NCBI GenBank assembly: GCA_028583605.1
Contig: CM053337.1
Location: 23,412,764-23,476,763, forward strand
Length of the DNA: 64,000 bases
Source of the DNA: Dastarcus helophoroides
Taxonomy: Eukaryota; Arthropoda; Insecta; Coleoptera; Bothrideridae
Direction: 5' to 3'
The translations under genes and the position numbers were made by a program. The notes below the pieces were generated by a model. It was not told the DNA's origin. It ran no database searches and saw nothing but the letters and a program-made list of their open reading frames with translations. This document shows positions 1-11,576 of this stretch, in pieces. Within the stretch, counting starts at the first letter, position 1, and each line of letters starts with the position of its first letter.

Positions 1-85
1 ATCGCTTTTGAGGATCAAGTCATTTGTTCTTGTTAAAAATAGTAGTTCCAATGTACAAAGGGAAAATTGGTTTAACTGACTTCAG

Positions 86-111
86 AGATATGTAGACACG
101 TCTACGTATCT
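86..111. repeat. inverted repeat, 12-bp arms
   Basis: AGATATGTAGAC (86-97) pairs with GTCTACGTATCT (100-111) with one mismatch across a 2-bp spacer. No promoter or gene boundary is tied to it. Confidence 0.5.
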
Positions 112-387
112 CTTAGACAGAAAACAGAATTGCAAACCTTGGTTTGATCTAGCAGTGATTAAGTTTTTTTTAATGTCCTTTAGCTATAAAAAATTAGATG
201 AAAATCTTAAATTCATTTTGTAGAGTTTTTCTGCCATCGCTGTCTCCTTGGTTATTCAGCTGCTTTTGTTTGTGATTAAATTGAATTGCGTTAATTTCTT
301 GCGAAATAAAGAAGTCTAAAGAGCCAATAAATACTTGTGCAAACTCTGACGAGTTTATTATCCCTCCAGTAAAAATTGATAAACAAA

Positions 388-594
388 TCTTGTCCCCTGA
401 AATCAAGAAATATTAAAAAATACATCAAAAGTTGCTCTAACACGTTTCGACAGTCAAGCTATCATCTTAAGAGAGGTCGCTTGGCTATTGAAATGCATAA
501 CTGTTGCTGCATTTTTTAATCTTTCTTGGTTTCAGGGGACAAGATTTGTATATCAACTTTTGAAGATAACCAAGGACAAGCCCGTTCCACCAAT
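388..594 (-). mobile_element. hammerhead-bearing short retroelement-like repeat, copy 1
   Basis: The left part (388-475) carries the complement of the family signature: CTTGTCCCCTGAAA, then GTTGCTCTAACACG, then the hammerhead region. The right part (503-594) is an inverted partial copy ending in CAAGGACAAGCCCGTTCCAC. Other members lie near 6896, 17371, 20645, 30030, 35183, 43668 and 61465. The two inverted parts are separated by about 27 bp. No coding capacity. It ends about 37 bp before the first recognised exon of receptor A. Confidence 0.7.
435..475 (-). ncRNA. degenerate hammerhead ribozyme-like motif
   Basis: On the minus strand a 4-bp stem I (CTCT/AGAG) encloses a core, a stem II hairpin (GATAG/CTGTC with one G-T pair) and GAAA. 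The first core box reads CTTAAGA rather than CTGANGA, so the essential G5 is lost and cleavage is not expected. The stem II arm CTGTC differs from CTATC in other copies but still pairs. Confidence 0.6.
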
Positions 595-630
595 GATTTT
601 CCCAATTTAGTATTTACTAGTACTTTGTAG

Positions 631-2337
631 GCAGGCGAAAGAAAATACTTCCAAGGGACACACTACTGGTTAATTTTTGGGAAATCAGCTGAAAATACGT
701 CGAAAATTTTCGAAAAAGTTACAATAAACATTGATGCTGAAGTTAACATTGTGGTACCAGAAGGGACATATCTTTGGTCAATCCACGAATTGTACAATCC
801 TGCTAAAAAGCACGGTGGTAAAACGATCATCAACCCCATTGGATTTTACTCCAAATATTATGGATACCAAGCGAAACGAAATGGAAATAAATATTGGCTT
901 AGGAAAAATATGACCGGCGTAATTTTCAAATCAGCAGTTGTGGTAGGTTGACCACACTTTTGGTTCAGTTACAAATAAGATCTGGTTCCAGGTACCTAAT
1001 ACAGTTACCACTGATTTAGGGGAATATTTGGGTAGTGAAGACAACAGGGAAATGAATTCAATGCATCGCTTTCAAAGTGTAACTGTGAAATACTGCAGAG
1101 ATATCTACAATTTTACGTAAGATATTTGTTAATTTCTTGATGCAGCACCTAAGAAAAATAATAAAACAATCTCTTGACAGTTTTAATTAATTTAACGTGC
1201 GATTGTTTAAATTGTCTACTTTTGAACTAGAATGGTGATGAAGAAAACAGATTCTTGGGGCTACATTCAGCAAAATGGTCGATTCAATGGCCTGGTCAGT
1301 CTTCTGGAACATAAGCTGATTGACTTCGGAAGTTCCCCTCTAATCTTCAAAATGGATAGGCTGCCTGTCATCGATTACAGCTATGGAAACTGGATTTTGC
1401 GGTAGGCTCGACTTCTTTGAAAATTATTCCTAATTCGTGTAGAGACAGATTCATCAATGATGTGACCTCTTAAAGCACATAGGCAACTTTAAATTAAGTC
1501 GAGTGCATTTTAGGTGGTGTTTAATGCCCATTTTTACCGCCTTTGAGACTGAACTTTGAAAAATCCTGCATTAGTGCTCACCTACGCATTATGGGGAACA
1601 CCTACTTGAAATTTCATGTTCTCAGACCCACCGGTTTACGCTGAGTGTTGTCTGTCTGAGCTTAGAGATTTATTAAGTAGATTGACATTTTTGTGATCTA
1701 TATTTTCAAGCACAATGCTTGAAACTGGCATGTTTCAGTTTCAAGCACAATGCTTGAAAAAGGACATACCTTTGAAAATCAGATAGAAACAATTTTTCCA
1801 GAGATTTATTTAAATTTGATAATATTCCAGGTCGGCGTTTATCTTTAGGAAGCCAAAAATCGTACCTTCATCATTCACAATATTTTTGAGACCGTTGTCC
1901 ACGTCTGCATGGCTGACTATATCCCTCACGATGTTTATTATTTTGTTAGCCCTAAAACTAGCCTTCAGCGGCGAAAAGAAGTATTATCCTAAACCTAGGC
2001 GAACCAAACACATGCAAGTTGACTCTACTTGGAGTATGTTGTTTCTCTTCACTTTGGGAGCATTTTGTCAACAAGGTATTTAACGTATATTGTTAGTTTC
2101 AGTATGAACTTTAAATTTGTCGTAGGAGCCACTTGCTTCCCCAGATCTTTCAGCAGTAGAATATTATCTGTTTTTGTCTTTTTATTTTGCATTTTGACGT
2201 ATCAGTTTTATTCGGCGAGTATCGTCTCCTATTTACTTATGGATACACCAAGGACGATAAATACTCTGAAAGATTTAGTAGACAGTCCTCTGGAAGCGGG
2301 AATAGAAGATATTTTGATTGACAGAGATTATTTCGTG
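631..2337 (+). CDS. ionotropic receptor copy A (IR75-clade-like), exons 2-6
   Basis: Divergent member of the receptor array; a plasma-membrane chemosensory cation channel by family. Exons: 631-942, 992-1116, 1231-1401, 1831-2075, 2126-2337, all with AG/GT borders and matching phases. Exon 2 has WLIFG and ends at KSAVVV. Exon 3 has MHRFQS and YCRDIYNF. Exon 4 has DSWGYIQQNGRFNGLV and PLIFKMDRLPVIDY, which aligns with the iGluR PLTITxxRxxxIDF segment and keeps its ligand-binding Arg. Exon 5 holds transmembrane M1 and the pore GAFCQQG. Exon 6 has FPRSFSSRI and QFYSAS (the SYTAN site of M3). The gene continues at 6125 after an intron carrying a LINE. With 6125-6736 the seven exons total 1620 nt, an exact multiple of three, with no internal stop. 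Exon 1 (about 119 residues) is missing from the window. The exon 2 start at 631 is chosen by alignment with copy B; an AG at 634 is an alternative. Confidence 0.85.
1704..1759. repeat. duplicated palindrome in intron of receptor A
   Basis: A 21-nt hairpin, TTTCAAGCA-CAA-TGCTTGAAA, occurs at 1704-1724 and again at 1739-1759. It lies in the 429-bp intron 1402-1830. Confidence 0.7.
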
Positions 2338-2934
2338 GTATGTTTACAATTTAATATTATCGAAATTATCAGTTGTTTTTTTTAAAGTTTAATCCACTTC
2401 CAAGGGTAACCCCATTATGCTTTCAAAGAACTGCGAATAGGATGCTGAAACAAGGATAGATGGTGATGAACCGCCTTCTTAAACAAGGATAGGTTGTAAT
2501 TTTTGGGGAAAATTCCTTTCGGTAACAAGTTTCATAACTTGGAAGTTCTATAGAAAAAAGAGTCTCCGTAGACAGAAATCCTCACTGTGTCAAGCTGGAC
2601 CGCGCAGGAATTTGCTGTCTCCGACTTTCTGGTACGCCTCAAGAATCTTGCCCTTGGGGGGATTAATCCTATTAGTTCCTGCGAGCATCTTCCATGATAG
2701 TACTTGTAGAAAAGAGACAAGTCACCAACCATACGCCTGTGCTCTAGTGTTTCGACAGAATCGGTCAGACTCTCGTCATCAATTAGGCGAATCGCTCTTC
2801 TTTGAACTGAATCTAAGAGAGCTAAAGTGTGTTTTGGGGCTAAACTCCAAACATGAGAACAGTATTCTGGTGTTGGCCTAACTTGAGCTTTGTATAGTGT
2901 TAATAGCTGATGAGATGTAAAGTACTTGTTAGCT

Positions 2935-4799
2935 CTAAAAAGAAACTGAATCTAAGAGAGCTAACGTGTGTTTTGGGGCTGAACCCCAAACATGAGAACA
3001 ATATTCTAGTGTTGGCCTAACTTGAGCTTTGTATAGTGTTAATAGCTGATGAGATGTGAAGTACTTGTTAGCTCTAAAAAGAAAGCCTAGCTTCTGAGAG
3101 GCGAATTTGGCAATGATGCGCATATGATCATCCCAAGAGAAGTTAGTGCTCGCATTCACTCCTAGTATAGATAGATTAGATACCATCGGAAGGATTTTAC
3201 CGTCCATTAGTATGTTTGTTGCATTATCTCTTGATGTTTTCTTAGAGAAAATCGCGGCCTGAGTTTTTAAAGCGTTGAAGCCGACCAAATTGTTCTTACC
3301 CCATTTTAGAATAATCCCGAGATCGCGATTAATTGTCTGTATCTGCTGTTCCCTTAGTCGATCTGAAGCAACGATAGATAATGGTTTGTCGGAGAAAAAA
3401 GATGACACAAGGTTACTATCATCTGCGTAGCTGTATATAGGATTGAAAGTTGAAGCTAAGAGATCGTTTATGTGTAACAAAAATAGAGTAGGAGACAGAA
3501 CAGACCCCTGAGGCACCCCTGCGTTAATCGCAAATGTCTCTGATGAGATGCCATCGACGACGACCTGAAGAGATCTGTCAGCGAGAAAATTGGGCATCAA
3601 ATGACAGAGTCCAGGAGCAAGACCATAAGATGTTAATTTGGATAGAAGATATCGGTGCTAGACTCTGTCGAAAGCCTTTGAGATATCCAATGTCACAATC
3701 CTAGCCTCACCATGTTTTTCCATAGATGAGTTACAGATATGAGTAACATATGCCAGTAGATCGCCAGTGGAACGTTGTTGTCTAAAATCGTATTGCCTGT
3801 CGGAGATGATTCTATTTTCCTCCAGATATTTGAGAATCTCGATTCTGGTAACCTTTTAGATATAACGGGTAACAAAGATATAGGGCGATAGTTGTTAGCC
3901 TGATTCCTTTTCCTCTTTTTAGGGACAGGCTGCACTCTAGCAGATATCCAGATGCTAGGAAATACACCTTTGTTGTAAGAGAGTGTGAATAATTTGCTTA
4001 AGGCAGGAGTCAACTATGGGGCGCATTTTTCAAGAACAATAGCAGAAATACTATCAAGGTCAGAAGCTTTCGAGGTGTCGAGCTCAAGGAGAATCTTCCT
4101 GATTGTGCGTTGTCTGAAAACAACTTCAGGCATCGAAGTGCCAACCTTAGGAAAAATAGGAGGTTCTGCGTTTCGAGAATCAAGATTGGAATTTTCAGCA
4201 AACATTAAGGCTAACATGTCAGCCTTTTCCTTGGAGGTAGTAGCAATATTTCTATTTTCATCGAGTAAAGGTGGAAAATTTAAAGATGCAAAATTCTTTC
4301 CAATCAACTTTGCAAATCCCCAAAAGGACCTGGAACCGTTCGGACAGTTGATAAGCGTCTGACGTATTTTACGATCAAAATCACCTTTTGTCTCCTCAAA
4401 GACCTGTTTACAAGAATTTCGTGCATCTACAAATATGGTCCGAGTCTCGACTGAGGGATTATTTCGCCAACGACGATATGCGCGATTTTTGCAGGAGACA
4501 GCCCGAGCACAATTTTTACTGAACCAAGATTTACTGGAGGCAGACTTCTTTTGGGAGTGGGGAATTGAGCATTCCATACCAATCAGAATAGGTTCCGTGA
4601 TGGATTCGGCGACTAAGGAAGGGTTGCCTGAGTTAAAGCAGACTTCCTGCCATGGGAAAGATGCAAAGAAGTTTCTTAATTCTTCCCAGTTTGCAGAGTT
4701 AAAGTGCCAAACTCTACGGGACTGCGTCTGGTATGGAGGTGGTATATGAAGCAAGCGAGAGGCTGCTACAAGCTTGTGATCTGAATTTGGTGATGTCAC
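2935..4799 (-). pseudogene. LINE reverse transcriptase region, broken
   Basis: The minus strand encodes, in order, the end of the endonuclease (SDHKLVAASR near 4780), a linker, the finger region with NNYRPISLLPVIS (near 3880), KAFDRV (near 3670), GVPQGSVLSPTLF (near 3510) and the catalytic box YADDSNLV (near 3420), followed by the C-terminal segment with LGVNASTNFSWDDH and RPTLEYCSHVWG. It is split into at least three frames (4799-4014, 4013-3693, 3600-2935). A stop replaces the Trp after KAFDRV. The YADD aspartates are intact, so inactivation comes from frame damage. Jockey/BS-like by eye; CR1 is the alternative clade. Confidence 0.85.
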
Positions 4800-5557
4800 A
4801 GAGATTTTATACGAATTTGGTGAATTTGTAAGGAAAAGATCGAGTAGATAGGTTGATGGGTATCTGCAGCAGGAATTCTTGTGGGTTCCTCAAGCAATTG
4901 CGATAGTTCACAAGTGCTGGCGAAATCCTCTGCCACCCTTCCCGCGTCGTCAGTTCGGGAAGAAAACCTTAACCGGGGGATGTTATGTACGTTGAAGTCA
5001 CCGAGAAAGACAACCTCAGCTTTTGGATAATTCGTCTGTAGGTGATCGATGGTTACGGACACATAAGAGAAGAGCTGTCTGTATGAGGGATCGTTTGGAG
5101 ACAAATAAAGTGAACAAACAAATATTACTTCGTCTTTGGAGCATATTCTCAGCCAAATCACATCATGATCAGCAGATTCCAGTGCTTCTTTTTGTTGAGA
5201 GGACAGGTCGCTTCACGTAAAAGCACAAATTCCCCTCTTGTGTCAAAATTTTGTGTGCAAGTCGTAGTTAGGCCAAAGCAAATGGACTGTATTGATGAAT
5301 GGGGAGACTTGGGTTTCTGTTAGAGACAGCACATGGGGTCTTTCATTTTGAAGGTGTTGATGAACCGAGTTTAGATTTGAGTTTAGACCCTGAATGTTAC
5401 AGAATTGAATTTTGAATGAATTGTTTGAGAGAAACTTGGCCCGTGGTACATTAACATTTTTTGTCAATTTTGGATTCCCTCGTACACCTTCCACCCGGAC
5501 ATCCGAACGGGAGGGTGGTTTACGTCCGGATTTTTTTGCACGAAGAGAATCCATCAT
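4796..5557 (-). pseudogene. LINE AP-endonuclease domain, broken
   Basis: The N-terminal half (5557-5243) has QFCNIQGLNSN and the catalytic Glu in LSLTETQV. After a frame break the second half (5161-4796) has SLYLSPND and GDFNVHN, carrying the Asp and Asn of the apurinic endonuclease family. The final SDH motif lies in the next frame at about 4780. This domain nicks target DNA for target-primed reverse transcription. The order and motifs match jockey-superfamily elements; at least one frameshift near 5160-5240 disables it. Confidence 0.8.
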
Positions 5558-6124
5558 CTTTTGTTTTTAATAATTAGAAGATAAAGTCAGAGTAGATGAA
5601 AAAAGGAAATGAGGAAATGAACAGGATGAGGAAAGAAGAATAGCAGAAACCGACTCACGTGTCAGAGACGGAAACATGATGTAAGCATCATTTCACCGCC
5701 TCCTAGTTCCAGTGTACCACCTATCGCGTGGTGACGAAAGCTAGCATTTTTGTTAAGATTTTTAATATAATCGAAGCTTCTACTAGATCAGTTAAAAATA
5801 TGAAAAAACATCAGTAATTTTCAAAAATTTTCGTGGGAATATTTAGTTTTTATGTTAATTGATACCTCAGAAAACAGAAACACTTCTTAAAAACCCCACC
5901 TCTAATATTCAATTTTTCGTTTTAAATGTTAAATCACTGAGGAATTTCGAAATTCAAACTCAGTATTATAAGTAGACAGTGCCATTCACAGACTAGTTCC
6001 ATTTGATGAAGTATTGCATCCTGGATGCAGTTTTTTCTCGTAAAAATGTGTTTCATCACTATTTTTATTAAATTCGCCACTAATAAAACACATTACGTCA
6101 TGGAATAAAAACGTTCTATTCCAG

Positions 6125-6736
6125 CAAACAACGGATCCAGCAGCCATCGATCTATTCACCAAAAAAATTAAAGGCCAAAGTGATGACAACAACACGGGGT
6201 TTTATCCCCCCGATGAAGGACTAGATTTGGTGCGAAAGGGCGGCTTCGCTTTTCACGTAGAAACCAGCACTGCTTATCCCATCATAGAAGATACTTTCAC
6301 AAATCAAGAAATATGCGATCTTGAAGAAGTTCAAATGTACCGAACTCAACCAATGTATACCAATCTTCAGAAACACTCACCGTTCAAGGAAATGTTCAAT
6401 TATTGGTAAGGTGTGAATCAGGGGTCGTTTTAGGGACCATTTTATGGTGTTATTGGTTTTAGTATGTTGAGGTTGGTGGAGGATGGGCATATGGTACGAC
6501 TGCGAAAATACTGGGACGCTAGAAAGCCTTCTTGTATCGAATCAGCCAAGAAGATAGAAATTCACGTCAGCTTAAAGGAGTTTTCTTGTGGTTTAATAGC
6601 ATTAACTTATGGCATTTCTATCAGCCTAATTTTCTTGTTAATTGAATTCGCGTCGTTTAATTGGAAGAATCCTAAAAACAAGCTTGGGATCAACACTATT
6701 GAAAGTTTTCTGAAATTTAAAAGAAATAAGAAATAG
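6125..6736 (+). CDS. ionotropic receptor copy A, last two exons
   Basis: Exons 6125-6405 and 6463-6736 (TAG) finish receptor A. The first carries the S2 ligand-binding lobe: LVRKGGFAFHVETSTAYPII, then EICDLEEVQMYRTQPM. It aligns with 18760-19038 of copy B. The second has KYWDARKPSC and the last transmembrane helix M4 (LIALTYGISISLIFLLIEF), then a basic tail. The intron before 6125 is absent from copies B and C, whose matching sequence is one uninterrupted exon. Donor at 6406 (GTAAGG), acceptor AG at 6461-6462. No canonical AATAAA follows closely. Confidence 0.88.
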
Positions 6737-7382
6737 AAAATTAATGTAGTCTTCACATTTCTTCTTCTTTATAGACTAACATTTTATTAATTGACAAAAA
6801 TTGTCTTATATTTAGAGCCTTTGTTTATTGCATTCTTCTTAATTAACTACAACAGTTTCAGTACTTTTCCTCAATATTCCTATTTTGTTTTTTTTTTGGT
6901 GGAACGGACTGGTCCTTGGTTATCTTCAAAAATTGTCCCCTGGAACCAAAAAAGATTATTAATTAATCTTTCTTGGTTTGCGGAAACAATTTTTGTATTT
7001 CAATTCCTATTTTGATTTTAAACTGCAAATTTCTTCCAAATTTCGTCTTTTGTTGAAACTGTTTAATTTAAACTTGAAAATATTTCTTTTTAAAATGCCA
7101 TCTTTAAAATCGAAATTTAAAGTCTCGAATTGCTTTCAAAATTTTAAAAATTCGTAATTTAGAAAGTCGGATTCTTCAAAAAACTTTAACATTTTCAGCA
7201 ACAGACCAATTTTTCATACAATCGAAGTAACAAAAGTTCGAAATATCGAAAAAAAGGTCCACATTTACAAAACAATTTTGAAACAAAGAAGTTTTAACAA
7301 AAAGTCGATATTTTGAAGAAAGGCAGAATTTCGAAAAAAGTTCAAATTTTGAAAAAAGTCATAACTTATTGTACTATAGTAA
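6737..7382. other. intergenic AT-rich DNA between receptors A and B
   Basis: No gene seen. It contains a hammerhead-family terminal repeat copy (6896-7005) and low-complexity A/T sequence with recurrent TTTCGA and TTCAAAATTT words. Confidence 0.6.
6896..7005. mobile_element. hammerhead-family terminal repeat, copy 2 (core lost)
   Basis: Begins GGTGGAACGGACTGGTCC, continues TTGTCCCCTGGAACC, then turns back through CTTTCTTGGTTTGCGG and TTTTTGTATTTCAATT. It is the inverted-end form of the family with the hammerhead section deleted. Confidence 0.65.
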
Positions 7383-7582
7383 TTGTAAGTAGGTTAGTAT
7401 GTTTAATAACTAAAAAAATAAATCTTAGTAATCGATTCAGAGTGTAATAATTTCCACCGCAGTCTAAATAATTCACCAATTACCAAATTAATCTGTCGAG
7501 GAAAACAAAACGAAAATTATCCTCTAAGTTGGTGCGTAGAATGGTTTTCTTTGATTATTTTTATCAGATTCAATGCTATACA
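7383..7582 (+). promoter_or_regulatory. conserved 5' flank of receptor B
   Basis: This ~200 bp aligns with 24585-24786 upstream of copy C, including the shared words AATCGATT, GTAATAATTTC, CCGCAG and CTGTCGAGGA. In such AT-rich, decayed surroundings the conservation suggests it was duplicated with the gene and may contain the promoter and 5' UTR. No clear TATA box or initiator was found. Confidence 0.55.
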
Positions 7583-8305
7583 ATGCGCTTCAAATTGAGC
7601 ATAGTAACTAACATTATTCTTATTCTACCAGCGACTTCATTATTAATAAATACGACGAGCGTTATCCAAAATTATCTTGAAAGAAAATTCTTGAATTTCG
7701 CCGTCATTGTAAATTGTTTTATGCAGTCAGGTTTAGGATATTTACAATTTTTAAATCGTTTGCTTCAAGTTAATGTTTTAGATGCTGTTAAATTGGCCCA
7801 ATTACTGTATTTGTCTAACGAGAGGTTTCTCATAACTAGCAGGGAACATTTTTTTGAATTACCACTTCAAAGGTGGAATTTCCATCACGCAATAATTTTA
7901 AATGGAAATTGCCCCAATAATGACAACTTTTTACAAAGAGTACTAATCGATACTAGGTTTATTTGAATTATTTATGAAAAATTACAATTTTAGGTTGGCA
8001 AAAGCAATTTGTTTAACGTCAGAGTTCATTGGTTGATTATAACTGAAAATTTTGAAAGCGCGTTTTCAGATTTGAAAAATGTTGACCTCAACATTAATGT
8101 AGACCTTCACGTAGTTGACATCAGCCGTGGTCAAATCTATCCGATATTTGATGTATATAATCCGACTTTTATCAGAGGAGGTACCTTGAAATCCAGTATT
8201 ATTGGAAATTTTTCCGAAAAATTTGGATACGTGATAGACACGAAAACAAATAAATATTTCACAAGGCGAAATATGACTGGAGTCACCTTTAAAACTCAAG
8301 TAGTT
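7583..8305 (+). CDS. ionotropic receptor copy B (IR75-clade-like), exons 1-2
   Basis: Exon 1 is 7583-7939 and exon 2 is 7994-8305. The start ATG at 7583 (MRFKLSIVTNIILILPATS) is chosen because an ATG is at the same place in copy C (24787) and it begins a hydrophobic stretch resembling a signal peptide. Exon 1 continues with SREHFFELPLQRWNFHH and ILNGNCPNND. Exon 2 has NLFNVRVHWLIITENF, FIRGGTLKSSIIGNFSEKFG and RRNMTGVTFKTQVV. This is the extracellular N-terminal region that precedes S1 in IRs. The exon 1 donor (GTACTA at 7940) is weak but matches GTGATT in copy C. A 9.6-kb intron follows. Whole gene B: seven exons, 1962 nt, 653 residues, no internal stop, usual length for the family. Confidence 0.88.
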
Positions 8306-9035
8306 GTGAGTATTTAGTTGAGACCGACCGAAGTTTACGCCCAAAAAACGGGTTTCGGTTGGCCCAAATGTAAAACTTTTTAGTAAAAACATTTCAAGTT
8401 TTAACTTTCTGTTTAGAGAGAAAAGTTACCTTTTGCAAAAGACCCAGAATTTATAGAAATAAAATTTAACTCTTAGCACGAATTTTCTAGAAAAAAATCG
8501 AGACTTTCAGAAAAAACCAACAGTTATAAAAAAGTTTAAAAATATTATTAGATAAATTTAAATTTTTGATAAAGTTACGAGTAGGTTACAACATTTTGTT
8601 AAAAAAATTTTAGAAAGGGCAAACTTTTAAAACTAGAAATTTAAAGTCAATTAGAGAAAAGATTTTATACATAAATCTATTTTTTTTCGACATTGATTCA
8701 GACTAATTAACTTTTTTATCAACATTAAAATTAAAATTCAAAAAAATTTTACATTTTCTTTTATTAAAGTCGAAATTTTAAGAAAAGAGTTAATAACTTA
8801 TAAAACACCCCAAAAATTAAATAAAAAACTGCAAATATTCCCATTTTAATCACACAATATTTAGTTTAAACTAGTTTTTTCTTGACATTTCCTTCGAACC
8901 TTAAATTTTCTTAAAAAAGTCAAAATTTTGAGAAAAGCTTTGTTAATTAATTTATTTTATAAAACTTTAATTATCTTTGAAAATGTTGGAAACTGATTAT
9001 ATATTTTTTAAAGTTTTGACTGAAAGCTTTTTTGT
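8306..9035. other. AT-rich intron DNA
   Basis: Start of intron 2 of receptor B. Low-complexity A/T sequence, no coding signal; a LINE begins at 9036. Confidence 0.6.
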
Positions 9036-11365
9036 TAAGTTTAATCCACTCGCAAAGGGTAACCCCATTATGCTTTCAAAGTACTGCGAGTAGGATGCGG
9101 AAACAAGGATAGATGACGATGAACCGCCTTCTTAAACAAAGATCGGTTGCAGTTTTTGTGGAAAATTTCTTTCGGTAACAAGTTCCATAACTTGGAAGTT
9201 CTATAGAAAAAAGAGTCTCCGTAGACAGAAGTCCTCACTGTATCAAGCTGGACCGTATAGGAATTTGCTGTCTCCTACTGTCTAGTGCGCCTCAAGAATC
9301 TTGCCCTTAGGGGGATCAATCCTATTAGTTCCTACGAGCATCTTCCGTCATAGTACCTGTAGAAAAGAGACAAGTCACCAACCACACGCCTGTGCTCTAG
9401 TGTTTCGAGAGAATGGGTCAGACTCTCGTCATTAATTAGACGAATCGCTCTTCTTTGAATTGAATCCAAGAGAGCTAAAGTGTGTTTTGGGGCTGATCTC
9501 CAAACATGAAAACCGTATTCTAGTGTTGGCCTAACGTTAATAGCTGATGAGATATGAAGTACTTTTTAGCACTAAAAAGAAAGCCTAGCTAATGAGAGGC
9601 GGATTTGGCAATGGCGCGTACATGTTCGTCACAAGAAAAGTTAGTGCTCGCATTTACTCCTAGGATAAAGAGATTAGATCCCATCGGAAGGATTTTACCG
9701 TCCATTAGTATGTTTGTTGTATTATCCCTTGATGTTTTCCTAGAGAGAACCGCGGCCTGAGTTTTTGTAGCGTTGAAGTCGAGCAAATTGTTCTTACCCC
9801 ATTCCAAAATAATCTCGAGATTCCATTAATCGTCTGAATCTGATGTTTCCTTGGTCGATCTGAAGCAGCAATAGATAATGATTTGTCGAAGAAAAAAGAT
9901 GACACAAAATTACTATCATCTGCGTAGCTGTATATAGAATTGGAAGTTGAAGCTAAGAGATCGTTTATGTGTAACGGAAATAGAGTAGGAGACAGAACAG
10001 ACCCTGAGGCACCTGTGGGTTAATCCCAAATGTCTTGGATAAGATGCCATTGACGACGACCTGAAGAGATCTGTCAGCGAGAAAATTGGATATCAAATAA
10101 CAGAGTCCAGGAGGAAGACCATAAGATGTTAATTTGACGAGCAGAGATCGGTGCCAGACTCTGTCGAAAGCCTTTGAGATATCCAATGCCACAATCCTAG
10201 CCTCACCATGTTTTTCCATAGCTGAGTTACATATATGAGTAACATATGCCAATAGATCGACAGTGGAACGTTGCTGTCTAAAACCGTAGTGCCTGTCGGA
10301 GATGATTCTATTTTCCTCCAGATATTTGAGAATCTCGATGTTGATAAACTTTTCCATCACTTAAGATATAATGGGTAACAAAGATATAGGGCGATAGTTG
10401 TTAGCCAGATTTCTTTTTCCCTTTTTATGGACAGGCTGCACTCTAGCAGATTTCCAGATGTTGGGGAATACACCTTTGTTGTAAGAGAGTGTAAACAATT
10501 TGCTTAGGACAGAAGTCAACTCTGAGGCGCACTTCTTAAGAACAATAGTGGGAATACCATCAAGGCCGGAAGCTTTCGAAATGTCGAGCTCAAGGAGTAT
10601 CTTCCTGATTGTGCGTTGTCTCAAAACAACTTCAGGCATCGAAGTGCCAACCTTAGGGAGAATAGGAGGTTCTGCGTTTCGAGAATCAAGATTGGAATTT
10701 TCAGCAAACATTAAAGCTTACATGTCAGCCTTTTCCTTGGAAGTACAGACTTCTTTTGAGAGTGGGGAATTGAGCATTCCACACCAATCAGGATAGTTTC
10801 CGTGATGGATTCGGCGACCAAGGAAAGGTTGTCTGAGTTAAAGCATACTTCCTGCCATAGGAAAGATGCAAAGAATTCTCTTAATTCTACCCAGTTTGCA
10901 GAGTTAAAGTGCTAAACCCTACGGGACTGCGTCTGGGAAGGAGGTGGTATATGAAGCGAGCGAGAGGCTGCTAAAAGCTTGTGATACAAATTTCCAAGCC
11001 GTGATGTCACGTCACAGAGGTTTTATTACGAATTTGGTGAATTTGTAAGGAAAAGGTCGAGTAGATTAGGCTGATGGTATCTACATCAGGAATTCTTGTG
11101 GGTTCCTCAAGTAATTGCGATGGTCCACAAGTGATGGTGAAAGCGTCTGCCACCCTTCCCGCGTCGTCAGTTTGGGAAGAAAACCTTAACCGGGGGGTGT
11201 TGTGTACGTTGAAGTCACCGAGAAAGACAACCTCAGCTTTTGAATAATTCGTCTGTAGGTGATCAAAGGTTACGGAGAGATAAGAGAAGAGCTGTCTGTA
11301 TGAGGGATCGTTTGGAGACAAATAAAGTGAACAAATGAATATTACTTCGTTTTTGGAGCAGATGA
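9036..11365 (-). mobile_element. jockey-like LINE, copy 2, 5'-truncated and deleted
   Basis: Reverse-oriented copy of the element at 2385-5745. Its 3' end at 9036 has the same AGTTTAATCCACT border. The minus strand retains part of the endonuclease (11321-11007, SPNDPSYRQLFSY, GDFNVHNTPRLRF), the finger region (10711-10361, NNYRPISLLPIIS) and a palm segment (10360-9965, KAFDRVWHRSLL). Relative to copy 1 about 300 bp are missing at 10745, joining the finger linker to sequence near the endonuclease end. The copy breaks off near 11365. Several frameshifts. Inserted in intron 2 of receptor B. Confidence 0.85.
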
Positions 11366-11576
11366 GCTAAATGTTTGCCCTTTTTTTAGAACTTTAAAAG
11401 TTGATTCCTAAAATTTCTCTTTTTTTTTAATTTAAAGTTTAAGTTCAAAGTTTAAGTTAAAAAAACTCGAAATTGTGTGAAATTATTAGAAATTTTCTTG
11501 GTTTCCTTAATTTTGACGAGGAACATGCTTCTGAGTATAAGATTTTTTTATTTAAATATTTAATTACTCATTGAAT
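11366..11576. other. AT-rich spacer
   Basis: Short low-complexity spacer between the LINE and the decayed repeat-protein gene; nothing else seen. Confidence 0.5.

Larger units (their letters stand above)
1..630. other. 5' flank of receptor copy A, no secure exon
   Basis: No exon can be assigned with confidence. The first exon expected for receptor copy A, equivalent to 7583-7939 in copy B, is not recognisable here. A short open frame at about 2-76 ending in a Trp-Phe-Asn could be a remnant of its 3' part, but the match is too weak to call. A hammerhead-type repeat occupies 388-594 and directly abuts the first recognised exon at 631. Confidence 0.5.
2385..5745 (-). mobile_element. jockey-like non-LTR retrotransposon, copy 1
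   Basis: Nearly full-length element in reverse orientation inside an intron of receptor A. The minus strand runs from a probable 5' end near 5745 through a short leader, an endonuclease-reverse transcriptase gene (5557 to 2935) and a 3' region ending in GTGGATTAAACTT-type sequence at about 2390. The same 3' terminus ends the copies at 9036, 16528 and 29430, which fixes it. No ORF1 (gag-like) gene is visible between leader and endonuclease, so it is either absent or deleted. An internal duplication of about 120 bp lies at 2810-3085. Broken by frameshifts and stops. Confidence 0.85.

Noticed and set aside
194..406. 70-codon minus-strand frame before receptor A
   Set aside because: No recognisable motif; overlaps a repeat, and composition is like the surroundings.
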